Origin: Deinococcus aerophilus
Lineage (GTDB): Bacteria; Deinococcota; Deinococci; Deinococcales; Deinococcaceae
NCBI RefSeq assembly: GCF_014647075.1
Contig: NZ_BMOM01000007.1
Coordinates: 77,511 to 141,510, forward strand
Reading direction: 5' to 3'
Length of the DNA: 64,000 bases
Positions within the stretch are counted from its first letter, which is position 1. Each line of letters opens with the position of its first letter. Both the position numbers and the translations under genes were made by a program. Below are positions 1 to 9,973 of the stretch, in pieces. The notes beneath the pieces were generated by a model. It saw only the letters and a list, made by a program, of their open reading frames with translations, was not told where the DNA came from and did not search any database.

Positions 1-2
1 TT

Positions 3-992
<990 letters not shown>

Positions 993-1005
993 GAACCAGC
1001 ACAGA

Positions 1006-1050
1006 AGCGTGGAGCGTGGGCCCCAGGTGCCACACGCTCCACGCTCTTTT
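1006..1050 (+). terminator. Rho-independent terminator after miaB
   Basis: 13-bp perfect stem (1006-1018 with 1033-1045), 14-nt loop, then CTTTT. Confidence 0.85.
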
Positions 1051-1073
1051 ACAGCCTCTGATCAAGATAGACG

Positions 1074-1532
1074 TCAGCGAATATCCACCTGAAACGGCGC
1101 AATGTTCACCTGAATGGTCCGGAAGCCGTCGCTGCCGGTGCCCTCCGAGGCCAGCTTGACGTTCACGCTGGCCTCGGCCTCCAGGGTGCGGGTGCCCAGT
1201 TGCAGCGGGAACTCCACCACCGCCGAGATGCGCTCGCCCACGCGCCACGGCAGCGGCGGCAGGTAAGAAGCCACACAGGTCTGGAACTGCCCGAACTTGA
1301 TCTCGGGGCGGGTGGCCTCGGCAGCGTCTAGCACGTTTAATTTGAAGGGCCGGGGGCAGTCGTTCTTGAGCAGCAGATCGCGCGGGCCGGCGTTGACCAG
1401 CGAGACGGTCAGCAGCCGGCCATTGACGCTGACGGCGGAATTGATCTGGGTCTGGGGAACGGTGACGCGCGGCGCGCAGGAGGTCGCCGCCCCCAGCAGG
1501 CCCGCCAGCAGCAGAGGAAGAAGTCGGGACAT
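1074..1532 (-). CDS. small predicted lipoprotein, function unknown
   Basis: A 152-residue protein with a signal peptide ending in a lipobox (ATSC, Cys19), so it is probably a membrane-anchored lipoprotein outside the cytoplasm. The rest looks beta-rich; two further Cys (one in NDCP, one in QTCVAS) could form a disulfide. No family recognised. A longer reading frame exists upstream, but I place the start at 1532 because a TACCCT -10 element ends 7 nt before this ATG (leaderless) and because the signal peptide begins exactly here. It converges on miaB and stands alone. Confidence 0.75.
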   Translation of the reverse strand: MSRLLPLLLAGLLGAATSCAPRVTVPQTQINSAVSVNGRLLTVSLVNAGPRDLLLKNDCPRPFKLNVLDAAEATRPEIKFGQFQTCVASYLPPLPWRVGERISAVVEFPLQLGTRTLEAEASVNVKLASEGTGSDGFRTIQVNIAPFQVDIR

Positions 1533-1539
1533 GGACTCC

Positions 1540-1545
1540 AGGGTA
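1540..1545 (-). promoter_or_regulatory. -10 element TACCCT, leaderless
   Basis: Lies 7 nt upstream of the ATG at 1532; transcription would begin at or next to the start codon. Confidence 0.55.
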
Positions 1546-1572
1546 GCAGCCCACCCGAAGAATGGGTGAAGC

Positions 1573-1601
1573 ATGACTTTTGAACTCAGGTTCGGTAAAT
1601 T
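1573..1601 (+). promoter_or_regulatory. promoter for the lipoprotein at 1646
   Basis: -35 ATGACT and -10 TAAATT with a 17-bp spacer. The predicted leader is about 38 nt and carries the ribosome binding site AGGAG. Confidence 0.5.
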
Positions 1602-1645
1602 TCGCCATCACCCACACGCCGGGCAGATGAGAGACAGTAGGAGCC

Positions 1646-2257
1646 ATGAAGAAGCTAATGTTCGCGGCAATCGGTATGACGGGCATTCTGGCCAGCTGTG
1701 GTTCCTCCGGCTCCGCGCCGGACGGCAGCGGCAGCGCCCGCATCGTAGATCTGAGAACGGAATACGCCACCAGCCTGACGCCTACCGCGCAGTACGCCGG
1801 GTGTGACGTCATCACCAATCCCAGCGACCCGTCCCGCAAGTACTCCACGCAGGTCGTGGTGGAATTTGCCGCCGCAGGCTCGATCAACTCCGTGGATGTG
1901 CGGCTCAAGGGAACGAACACGAACACCTACGACAACAACTTCAACAAGAACGTCCCAGCCAGTAGCCTGAAGAAGCTGGCGAACGGCAACTACCGTGTTA
2001 CGTTCGACGCCAACTCGGCGACCGGTGCCTTCCTGCCCAATAACCTGAACTCTCAGGGCATTGAGGTCACGCCTGTGGATCAGGACCCGCTGCCCGTGAA
2101 GGCCGTGACGGGTCAGAACAAAGTGGATGGGGGCTTCTATACCGAGCTGACAGTCAACACCGATACCGCCAGCTTCACCATCAACAGCCGGTTCCTGCGG
2201 GTCATTCCGGTCTACCGCTCCTGCACGTTGCAGACCGCCAACCCTCTCTCGCTGTAA
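1646..2257 (+). CDS. predicted lipoprotein, paralogue of the next gene
   Basis: A 203-residue lipoprotein: the signal peptide ends in LASC (Cys18), followed by a Ser/Gly-rich linker and a beta-rich domain. Function unknown. AGGAG five bases before the ATG supports the start. The signal peptide and general layout match the gene at 2373 (MKKLMFAAIGMTGILASC against MKRLMMAAVGLTGVLASC), so the pair probably arose by tandem duplication, although the mature parts have diverged strongly. It has two Cys after the lipobox (in GCDV and RSCT). Its Asn/Thr-rich content gives lower GC than the neighbouring enzymes. Confidence 0.82.
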   Translation: MKKLMFAAIGMTGILASCGSSGSAPDGSGSARIVDLRTEYATSLTPTAQYAGCDVITNPSDPSRKYSTQVVVEFAAAGSINSVDVRLKGTNTNTYDNNFNKNVPASSLKKLANGNYRVTFDANSATGAFLPNNLNSQGIEVTPVDQDPLPVKAVTGQNKVDGGFYTELTVNTDTASFTINSRFLRVIPVYRSCTLQTANPLSL

Positions 2258-2272
2258 CCGTTTCCTACACTG

Positions 2273-2299
2273 CGCCGGGGCTACCGCTCCGGCGTTTTT
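2273..2299 (+). terminator. Rho-independent terminator
   Basis: CGCCGG/CCGGCG stem with a 10-nt loop followed by TTTTT, 16 bases after the first lipoprotein gene. Confidence 0.75.
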
Positions 2300-2372
2300 C
2301 TTTGTGCCGTCCTCAGGTTTTCTGAAGGCGACAGTCACGCCCGCATCAGCTTCATACCGGAGAGTGAGCTGT

Positions 2373-2927
2373 ATGAAAAGACTAATGATGGCGGCGGTGG
2401 GACTGACGGGCGTGCTGGCAAGCTGTGGCGTGGATGTGGTGGTGGACCCGGGAGTGGTGCCGGTCAGCAACCTCCAGCTCAAGAGCTACCAGAGCCAGTA
2501 CACCTTGCCCACAGCCTATACCGATACCCAAACAGGGCAAACCTACGCGAAGGGTTCCTCAATCATCTGCGACAATCTGAATACTCGCCTGAGCGTGGAC
2601 GTGACCTTCAACGGCACCATCAACCTTTTTGGGGCCCGTCTGGAAGGCCGCGACACAGGGACCACCAAGACCGTTTACTCGCAACCTCTGGGAAACACAA
2701 CCTCCGGCAACCCTTCCACGTTTGAATTCGTGGTGGGACCGAACACCGCTCCCCTCAGCGTCAAGGCGGGCAAGCTGGGCGCACAGGCCATCGTGGTGAC
2801 CCCTGTCAACACCTTTACCGTGAAGGGCGCAACCTTCGTGAGTGTGCAGGCCCAGAGCGCCGACGGCACGAACAGCAACCTCGTCAAGAGTGTGCAGGCC
2901 ATTCCAGTCGCCGACTGCGGCATCTGA
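2373..2927 (+). CDS. predicted lipoprotein, paralogue of the preceding gene
   Basis: A 184-residue lipoprotein with a lipobox at LASC (Cys18). The frame is open further upstream, but the signal peptide fixes the start at 2373; GGAG lies a little upstream. Repeated V-x-V patterns suggest an Ig-like or beta-sandwich domain. Two Cys (IICDN and ADCGI) resemble the pair in the upstream paralogue. Each of the two genes has its own terminator, so they are separate transcription units. Function unknown. Confidence 0.82.
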   Translation: MKRLMMAAVGLTGVLASCGVDVVVDPGVVPVSNLQLKSYQSQYTLPTAYTDTQTGQTYAKGSSIICDNLNTRLSVDVTFNGTINLFGARLEGRDTGTTKTVYSQPLGNTTSGNPSTFEFVVGPNTAPLSVKAGKLGAQAIVVTPVNTFTVKGATFVSVQAQSADGTNSNLVKSVQAIPVADCGI

Positions 2928-2946
2928 ACCTCCATCCCTGCCCAGA

Positions 2947-2971
2947 CCGCCCCCACACCGGGGCGGTTTTT
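2947..2971 (+). terminator. Rho-independent terminator
   Basis: 7-bp CCGCCCC/GGGGCGG stem, 6-nt loop, then TTTTT. Confidence 0.85.
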
Positions 2972-2984
2972 CCTATGCCCTCTC

Positions 2985-5162
2985 CTACGCCACCAGCGGG
3001 TGCAGTTCGCCCACGCTGACCAGCGCGAGCCAGTGCAGGGCGCGGCTGGCACTGACGTACAGCAACCGGCGCTCGTACTCGGTGCTCTCGTCGTAGGTCT
3101 GGACGTTGGCGCTGCTGACGATGGCCGCGCTGAACTCCAGGCCCTTGGCGAGGCTGACCGGCAGCACCACCAGCCCACCCTTGAAGCGGTGTTCCTGCGT
3201 GGTGATGGGCTGGGCGTCGGTGTCGAAGTCGCGCAGTTGTTCGGCCAGCCGGTCGGCGTCCACGGCCCGGCGCGTAACGATGGCGATGTTGGTGTGGCCC
3301 GCCGCCTGCGCGTCCTTGACCGCCTGGGCAATCAACGGCAACTCGCCGTATGGGGCGTCCTCGGGCGCGGTGTACCGCTGAACCTCGGCACCGTCGCGGT
3401 CCACGCCCTGCACCTGCGCGGCGCGGTTGTAGGTGGCGGCAATCCGCGCACCGAGTTCGGTGATCTGGCGGGTGGAGCGGTAGGTGCGGCCCAGGGTCAG
3501 CACCTCGGCCCCCGGAAGCACGGCCCCCACCGCTTCCCAGTTGCTGGGACCCTTGTAGCCGTGCATCCCCTGGTTCAGGTCGCCCAGCGCGGTGAGGTGG
3601 CCGGGGCGGGTGGCGCGGCCCAGCAGGGCGTACAGCAGCGGCGAGTAGTCCTGCGCCTCGTCCAGCACCACATGGTCAAATGGTTCCAGGGTGCGCCCGT
3701 CCAGCCGCCCGATACCCCCGGTGAAGGCCTGCACCGCCAGCATCAGCGGCAGCTCGGTCACGTCGGCGTGGGCGCGGCGCGGGGTGGGAATGCCGCTCAG
3801 GGGGTCGGTGCCCAGCAGGGCAATCTCGCGCTCGGACAGGAGGCCGCTGGCCGCCAGGGACTCGGGGCTGGCCAGCAGACGGCGGGCCTCGGTCACGGGG
3901 GTGGTGCTCGCGAACACGCGCCCCAGCAGCGCCGTTACCGGCACCGAGAGCTGGCGCAGCACGCCCGCCTCCTCGTCGTCCGTCACGTTCAGCTGCGACA
4001 GCGCCTGGGCCTCGATGGCCCGCCGGAACCCGGCGCGGTAGCCGTCCAGCGGGTCGGCGGCGAACACGTCGCGCAGCATGGCGTGCAGCTGGGTGTCCGT
4101 GACCGTGAAGATCTGTGGGTCGCGGTGGCGCAGCGCCACCTCCTCGCGCAGGCCCTGACCACGCAGGGCGGCGTTATAGCGGTTCCACAGGTGGGTGCGG
4201 ACCACGTCCAGCATGCGGGCGTCGCCCAGCAACTTGGCGCGCCGCCACGCCAGCGCCCGGCGGGTGTTGTCGTGGTCGGTAAGCAGCAGGGTCAGGGTGC
4301 GGTCGGTGACCTCCAGCTTTTCCAGGCCCAGCAACCCGGTGGCCCAGCCCTCGGGCGTGGTGACGGTCACGCCGCCGATGCCCAGTTCGGGCAGGATGCG
4401 CGCGGCGTAGGTGGCGAGCACACGGTTGGGCATCAGGACCATGCACGCCTCGGCCCGCGCCTGGTGGGGACCGCGCTCGGCATGGGTCATCCACGACAGC
4501 CGGTGAAAACCGATGGTCGTCTTGCCCGAGCCCGCCGCTCCCTGAATGATCACCGGCGTTCCGGCGGGATAGCGCATGGCGGTGTTCTGCTCGGGCTGCA
4601 GGGTCTCCACCACGTCACGCATCCCGGCAGTGCTGCCCTCCTCCAGGCGGCGCAGCAGCACCTCCTCGCGGCCCCCGGTGTCGCCGCCGCGCTCGTCGTC
4701 GTACAGGTCGGTGACGCGGTGCAGGGTCTTGGCCGCGATGTCCAGCTGACGCCGGCGCTTGATCACGCCCTGCCCGCCCCGGCGCGGAATCCAGCCCAGC
4801 GCGTCCGAGTAGAACAGGCTGCCCACCTCGCTGTCCCAGCCCACCACGCTGTGTGGCCCCTTGAGGTCGCGAAAGGCGTGCTTGCCCACGTACAGCGTCT
4901 GCTCGCGCCCACCCACCCGCACCTTCAGGCTGCCGAAGTACGGGTGGTGGACGTGCGGCGAGAGCATCGCGGCGTGTTCACCGGCCTCATCGCCTAGGAT
5001 GATGCTCGTTTCCAGGTCCGCGCCCATCTGGCGGTCACGGTCCTCCCAGAAGTCGATCTGGCGCAACATGGCGTCCACGGTCCCCGTCAGGTGGGCGGCC
5101 TCGGATTCAAAGTCGGGATGGGAGTCGTGGACGGGCGGGCGGGTGGAGACGGGTGCAGACAT
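2985..5162 (-). CDS. helD: HelD-type superfamily 1 helicase / RNA polymerase recycling factor
   Basis: UvrD/Rep-like P-loop protein of 725 residues, the usual HelD size. The N-terminal segment (about 1-70) is the probable coiled coil that in HelD enters the RNA polymerase secondary channel. Walker A is GAAGSGKT (208-215), Walker B is LDEAQDYS (500-507), and the C-terminal RecA-like half follows. In other bacteria HelD uses ATP to strip stalled RNA polymerase from DNA; that role is inferred by family. The start at 5162 has both a GGGAGGG ribosome binding site and a TATCCT element 7 nt upstream. Monocistronic in appearance. Confidence 0.85.
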   Translation of the reverse strand: MSAPVSTRPPVHDSHPDFESEAAHLTGTVDAMLRQIDFWEDRDRQMGADLETSIILGDEAGEHAAMLSPHVHHPYFGSLKVRVGGREQTLYVGKHAFRDLKGPHSVVGWDSEVGSLFYSDALGWIPRRGGQGVIKRRRQLDIAAKTLHRVTDLYDDERGGDTGGREEVLLRRLEEGSTAGMRDVVETLQPEQNTAMRYPAGTPVIIQGAAGSGKTTIGFHRLSWMTHAERGPHQARAEACMVLMPNRVLATYAARILPELGIGGVTVTTPEGWATGLLGLEKLEVTDRTLTLLLTDHDNTRRALAWRRAKLLGDARMLDVVRTHLWNRYNAALRGQGLREEVALRHRDPQIFTVTDTQLHAMLRDVFAADPLDGYRAGFRRAIEAQALSQLNVTDDEEAGVLRQLSVPVTALLGRVFASTTPVTEARRLLASPESLAASGLLSEREIALLGTDPLSGIPTPRRAHADVTELPLMLAVQAFTGGIGRLDGRTLEPFDHVVLDEAQDYSPLLYALLGRATRPGHLTALGDLNQGMHGYKGPSNWEAVGAVLPGAEVLTLGRTYRSTRQITELGARIAATYNRAAQVQGVDRDGAEVQRYTAPEDAPYGELPLIAQAVKDAQAAGHTNIAIVTRRAVDADRLAEQLRDFDTDAQPITTQEHRFKGGLVVLPVSLAKGLEFSAAIVSSANVQTYDESTEYERRLLYVSASRALHWLALVSVGELHPLVA

Positions 5163-5169
5163 CCCTCCC

Positions 5170-5175
5170 AGGATA
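5170..5175 (-). promoter_or_regulatory. -10 element TATCCT of helD
   Basis: 7 nt before the ATG; the intervening bases GGGAGGG also look like a Shine-Dalgarno site, which a leaderless mRNA would not carry. Confidence 0.5.
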
Positions 5176-5194
5176 CCGGGTCAGGGATGACTGA

Positions 5195-5224
5195 AGCTTA
5201 CCGGCTGGCAGCTTACCGGCTGGC
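5195..5224. repeat. two perfect 15-bp tandem repeats at the stop codon of the ABC permease gene
   Basis: Unit agcttaccggctggc, twice in a row. It duplicates the last codons of the permease gene including its stop, so the gene ends ...Ala-Ser-Arg-stop, followed by a second in-frame Ala-Ser-Arg-stop. The unit resembles the repeats at 11591-11650. Confidence 0.8.
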
Positions 5225-6001
5225 GATCTTGGTGCGTTTTTCCAGCTGGTCCGTGAACAGGGTCAGGACCGTGGTCAGGGCCAGGTACACGACCGCCACG
5301 GTGGTGAGGACCGGGATGGGCTGAAAGCTCTCGGAACTGACGCGCGATCCGGCCAGGGTGAGTTCCAGCAGCGCGATGCTCGACGCCAGCGAGGAGTCCT
5401 TGAGCAGCGCCACGACATTGTTCACCAGCGGCGGCACCACGATGCGCAGCGCCTGGGGCAAGATCACGGTGGTCATGGTCTGGCCCCCGCTGAGGCCCAG
5501 GCTGCGCGCCGCCTCGCCCTGCCCGCGTGGAATGGCAAGAATCCCGGCGCGGATCACCTCGGCGTTGTAGGCCCCCACGTTCAGGGACAGCGCGATCACT
5601 GCCGACCAGAATTCGTTGAGCTGCAGGTTGATGCCCATCGCCCCCAGGATGCCCGGCAGCGCGTTGTATACGAACAGGATCTGCACGAGCAGCGGCGTGC
5701 CGCGCACCAGCCAGATGAAAAAGCTCGCCGGAGCGCGCACCAGCCACGACGTGCTGGACTTCTGGATACCGGCGATCATGCCGATCGCCAGCCCGATCAG
5801 GCCGCTGACCACCGTGAGCTGAAGGGTCATGCGCGCCCCCTCCACAAACAGGTCGGCGCGGGGGCCGATGGGGTCGGGCATCTGCCGCAGCACGGCGGTG
5901 ATCACGAAGAACAGCGCCAAAAAGGCCACCACCGCGCCCACCAACCACAGGGCCAGCGGTCCTCCTGCCGGGGTGGGCCGGGCCGGTTTCGAAGCCGTCA
6001 T
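5213..6001 (-). CDS. polar amino-acid ABC transporter permease (HisM/GlnP family)
   Basis: Inner-membrane permease of 262 residues with about five membrane segments and the EAA loop characteristic of importers (around GQGEAARSLGLSGGQT), which docks onto the ATPase. The HisM-type N-terminal block (NVGAYNAEVIRAGI) is clear. No binding protein or ATPase is next to it; a matching GlnQ-type ATPase lies at 36988-37731 and could be its partner, but this is inference. A longer frame overlaps in another phase, but only this one gives membrane helices. The start has GAGG five bases upstream. Confidence 0.9.
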   Translation of the reverse strand: MTASKPARPTPAGGPLALWLVGAVVAFLALFFVITAVLRQMPDPIGPRADLFVEGARMTLQLTVVSGLIGLAIGMIAGIQKSSTSWLVRAPASFFIWLVRGTPLLVQILFVYNALPGILGAMGINLQLNEFWSAVIALSLNVGAYNAEVIRAGILAIPRGQGEAARSLGLSGGQTMTTVILPQALRIVVPPLVNNVVALLKDSSLASSIALLELTLAGSRVSSESFQPIPVLTTVAVVYLALTTVLTLFTDQLEKRTKIASR

Positions 6002-6030
6002 ACGCCTCGTCCGGGTCGAGCGTCACGGAG

Positions 6031-6036
6031 AATGTA
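6031..6036 (-). promoter_or_regulatory. possible -10 element TACATT of the ABC permease gene
   Basis: Would give a leader of about 20 nt containing the GAGG site. No clear -35. Confidence 0.3.
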
Positions 6037-6246
6037 TGTCTGGCTGGTTTTCATTTGGTGGATGATGACACAACAGACCGTGGACTGTTCCGGGGAGCGC
6101 TCTGGGTTGCGGGGTGGCCGCCATCTCTGCAGTGCAACGGCAACGGAAGTCACCGCCCACCGACCGGTCTGCGGGGTGTCAACACCGTCTGGGCCGGCCG
6201 GCCGGCTGTCCGGCGACGGCTACCCCCCGGATTCCAGATGCATATC

Positions 6247-6275
6247 TTGACTTGCCCTGCATTCCACGCTATCTT
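6247..6275 (+). promoter_or_regulatory. orphan promoter TTGACT-17-TATCTT
   Basis: Near-consensus -35 and -10 hexamers with ideal 17-bp spacing, pointing right, but no gene on this strand follows before 7.9 kb. The predicted start (about 6282) lies at the foot of the hairpin at 6285. Confidence 0.45.
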
Positions 6276-6284
6276 TAAGAAATC

Positions 6285-6311
6285 AAAGGCGGCCTGCGGG
6301 TCGCCTTCTTC
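6285..6311. terminator. bidirectional hairpin terminator
   Basis: Stem AAGGCG/CGCCTT with T-rich sequence on both sides (CTTCTTTT on plus, TTTGATTTCTT on minus). On the minus strand it lies 120 bases after the aldo/keto reductase gene and probably ends it. Confidence 0.6.
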
Positions 6312-6429
6312 TTTTGCCATGTTCCCTGTTTCCCCGCGCTGAACCCTTCTGGCGCAAGACCTCAGGTCCAACCTCACGGCCCCCGCGCGGCAGCCCTGAC
6401 CACAGATGGACTCAGTCAGGGCCAGCGCT

Positions 6430-7404
6430 TCAGATGCCCAGCACTGGATGCGGCCGGTACGGTTCTTCCAGTTGCTTCATGTCCTCGGACGAAAGGCGTA
6501 CCGACAGTGCAGCAACCGCCTGTTCCAGATGCGGCATCTTGCTCGCCCCGATGATCGGCGCGCTCACACCCGGCTGAGCGAGCAACCACGCGGTCGCCAC
6601 CTGGGCCGGGGTGACCTCTAAGCGCTCGGCTACCTGCGCGGCGCGGTCGGCGATCTCATAGTCGCCCTCGGTCTGGTACAGCCGGTCGGCGAAGGGATCG
6701 CTGCCTGCACGGGTGGTCCGCGCCTCCCCACCCCGGCGGTTGCCGGCCAGAAAGCCGCGGGCGAGCGGGCTCCACGGAATCACGCCAATCCCCTCCTCGC
6801 GGCACAGCGGCATCATCTCGCGCTCTTCCTCGCGGTAGACCAGGTTGTAATGGTTCTGCATGGACACGAAGCGGGTCCAGCCGCGCAGGTCGGCCAAGTA
6901 CAGGCTGCGGGCGAATTGATACGCGAGCATGGAACTCGCCCCGATGTAGCGCACCATGCCCAGCTTGACCAGATCGTGCAGCGCCTCCAGGGTCTCTTCC
7001 AGCGGCGTCTCCGGATCGAAGCGGTGGATCTGATACAGGTCGATGTAATCGGTGCCCAGTCGTTTCAGACTCGCCTGCACCGCGTCCATGACGTGCTTGC
7101 GCGACAGGCCCCGGTCATTGGGACCCGGTCCCATCGCGTTAAAGACCTTGGTGGCGATGATGACCTGATCGCGCCGGGCAAAGTCCTTCAGGGCGCGGCC
7201 CACGACCTCCTCGCTGCGGCCCACGCTGTACATGTCGGCGGTATCAAAGAAGTTGATGCCGAGTTCCAGCGCCCGCTGGATAAAGGGGCGGCTCTCCTCC
7301 TCCCCGAGGACCCAGGGACGCCACTCCGGGTCACCGTAGGTCATGGTGCCCAGGGCGATGCGCGAGACCTTGAGACCGCTGTTGCCCAGCCGAACATAGT
7401 CCAT
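6430..7404 (-). CDS. aldo/keto reductase (Tas/YhdN-like)
   Basis: NADPH-dependent reductase of 324 residues with the AKR TIM-barrel fold. Visible marks: the N-terminal [16 protein letters not shown] strand, catalytic Asp and Tyr in [20 protein letters not shown], Lys in VIIATKV, and the cofactor-binding C-terminal stretch [13 protein letters not shown]. The physiological substrate cannot be read from sequence. The open frame extends 56 codons upstream, but a TACAGT element 7 nt before the ATG at 7404 and the conserved N-terminus fix the start there. A second, only distantly similar AKR lies at 50802. Confidence 0.9.
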   Translation of the reverse strand: MDYVRLGNSGLKVSRIALGTMTYGDPEWRPWVLGEEESRPFIQRALELGINFFDTADMYSVGRSEEVVGRALKDFARRDQVIIATKVFNAMGPGPNDRGLSRKHVMDAVQASLKRLGTDYIDLYQIHRFDPETPLEETLEALHDLVKLGMVRYIGASSMLAYQFARSLYLADLRGWTRFVSMQNHYNLVYREEEREMMPLCREEGIGVIPWSPLARGFLAGNRRGGEARTTRAGSDPFADRLYQTEGDYEIADRAAQVAERLEVTPAQVATAWLLAQPGVSAPIIGASKMPHLEQAVAALSVRLSSEDMKQLEEPYRPHPVLGI

Positions 7405-7411
7405 GCCCGGA

Positions 7412-7417
7412 ACTGTA
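7412..7417 (-). promoter_or_regulatory. -10 element TACAGT, leaderless
   Basis: 7 nt before the ATG at 7404. Confidence 0.55.
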
Positions 7418-7585
7418 GCCCTGGCCAGCACCCCGGGCGGTGAGGAGGGACTTGGACCGGCCTTCTGAGTTGCGCGCGGCAGGGGAATGGCAGCCCATAC
7501 CCCCAGAGCGCCGGCCAACGCCTTTCTCCTGAACACGGCGGGAGCGAACGATTCCCGCCCCGCCACACGCAAAGCGGCACAACCT

Positions 7586-7616
7586 AAAAAAAAGAACCCC
7601 GTCTAGGACAGGATTC
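7586..7616 (-). terminator. strong terminator after the CAU tRNA gene
   Basis: 10-bp stem (7594-7603 with 7607-7616, two or three G-T pairs), 3-nt loop, then eight T on the minus strand. Confidence 0.9.
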
Positions 7617-7622
7617 TCCATT

Positions 7623-7699
<77 letters not shown>

Positions 7700-7726
7700 G
7701 GAGCGCTGTGCCTGAGGCACAGACTT

Positions 7727-7754
7727 AAAAAGTCGCCCCGCACTGCGGCGGGGC
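7727..7754 (-). terminator. hairpin plus T5 between the two tRNA genes
   Basis: 7-bp GCCCCGC/GCGGGGC stem (7735-7741 with 7748-7754), 6-nt loop, GACTTTTT on the minus strand. It could end part of the tRNA-Ala transcripts before the CAU tRNA. A second perfect hairpin (CTGTGCC/GGCACAG, near 7706-7722) follows and may be a processing site. Confidence 0.65.
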
Positions 7755-7757
7755 ATC

Positions 7758-7833
<76 letters not shown>

Positions 7834-7864
7834 AGATTTCTTTCGCCTCTCTCAAGGCTCAGCT

Positions 7865-7893
7865 AGGTTAACAGCGGTCCCCCATCTTGTCAA
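7865..7893 (-). promoter_or_regulatory. promoter of the tRNA pair
   Basis: Perfect -35 TTGACA, 17-bp spacer, -10 TAACCT, about 30 bases before tRNA-Ala. Confidence 0.85.
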
Positions 7894-7907
7894 CGGGGGG
7901 CCGCCGG

Positions 7908-8579
7908 TCACCCCGATGCGGCCTGAAGAGACGCCAGATTGACGTAGCCCTCGATCAGGTGAATGATCACCGGATTGTGCGTGTGGACGCCGTGCGGGTC
8001 GCCCACCCCGCCCTCGACGATGAAGTGGGCGATCAGGGCCGCCTCTCCGTCACGGGCGAGCAAAAACGCCCGCTGCCCCTCGGCGGCGATGCCGGGCAGA
8101 CCGGTAAGGTGGCTGCGGCGCAGCTCCACGCCTCGTGGGGTCAGGCGCTCGAGATGCTCGGCAAAGCTGGCCTCCCCGGCTATGTACAGGCTGTGCCGGG
8201 CATTCAGGGTCAGGTCCTCGCACAGGCTGCGGATGGCGGCCTCGCCGTACAGGTGGTACACCGCCTCGGGGGCGGGGTCGGGGGCCAGGCGCGAGAGGTC
8301 ACGGTCCAGTGCCCCCAGCCGGTCGTCAAAGGAGCGGCGGGCGCGGGCCAGGTACTCGCGGGCGCTCAGGGGCGCGTATTCCAGCGGGTTCTGCCCCACC
8401 TTGGCGGCCAGCCCGCGGCCCTCCAGACGCTCCAGCGTTTCGTAGATCTTGGGACGGGGGATGCCCGCCTGCCGCGCCACACGGGCCGGAACGGCACGGC
8501 CCAGGGCGAGCAGCGCGGTATATGCGCGGGCTTCATATTCGGTCAGGCCCAACGCTTGCAGGTGAATCACGGCGCTCAT
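7908..8579 (-). CDS. TrmB-family transcriptional regulator
   Basis: DNA-binding regulator of 223 residues. An N-terminal winged helix (LGLTEYEARAYTALLALGR... PRPKIYETLERLEGRGL) is the typical TrmB/Sugar_regulatory HTH; a middle region from about 100 on resembles the effector-sensing domain, with a short C-terminus. In archaea and some bacteria TrmB proteins sense sugars; the ligand here is unknown. The adjacent methyltransferase gene has its own promoter, so context gives no target. TATGCT lies 9 nt before the ATG, leaving at most a very short leader. Confidence 0.85.
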   Translation of the reverse strand: MSAVIHLQALGLTEYEARAYTALLALGRAVPARVARQAGIPRPKIYETLERLEGRGLAAKVGQNPLEYAPLSAREYLARARRSFDDRLGALDRDLSRLAPDPAPEAVYHLYGEAAIRSLCEDLTLNARHSLYIAGEASFAEHLERLTPRGVELRRSHLTGLPGIAAEGQRAFLLARDGEAALIAHFIVEGGVGDPHGVHTHNPVIIHLIEGYVNLASLQAASG

Positions 8580-8588
8580 CTGTTCGCC

Positions 8589-8594
8589 AGCATA
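8589..8594 (-). promoter_or_regulatory. -10 element TATGCT
   Basis: 9 nt before the ATG of the TrmB-type regulator. Confidence 0.45.
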
Positions 8595-8625
8595 AGGGAT
8601 GGCGGGGGCACGGCGTCCGTGGCCC

Positions 8626-9831
<1,206 letters not shown>

Positions 9832-9837
9832 GGCTCC

Positions 9838-9843
9838 AGGCTA
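9838..9843 (-). promoter_or_regulatory. -10 element TAGCCT, leaderless GTG start
   Basis: 6 nt before the GTG at 9831. Confidence 0.55.
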
Positions 9844-9962
9844 GCGCAGGCGCAGGAACGGGCCTGTAACCCTGGTCGGCGGGTGCGTGGCCGCGGCAAG
9901 ACCGCCCCCCCGGTTCAGGCAGATTGAGAGCGCCTCCCCCATTGCCCCCACCGGCCCCGCGT

Positions 9963-9968
9963 TACCCT
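9963..9968 (+). promoter_or_regulatory. -10 element TACCCT, leaderless GTG start
   Basis: 5 nt before the GTG at 9974. Confidence 0.5.
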
Positions 9969-9973
9969 GGGGC

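Larger units (their letters stand above)
6002..6429. other. 428-bp intergenic region
   Basis: No convincing gene. It holds the permease promoter region at the left and, near 6247-6311, a promoter-like sequence directly followed by a hairpin (listed separately). The middle part (6070-6240) shows nothing recognisable. Confidence 0.6.

Noticed and set aside
5181..6026. 281-codon minus-strand frame overlapping the ABC permease in another phase
   Set aside because: No membrane helices and low-complexity Arg/Gly/Ala content; the 262-residue frame has the full permease pattern. A GTG at 6026 four bases after TACATT gives a weak hint of a start, not enough to keep it.
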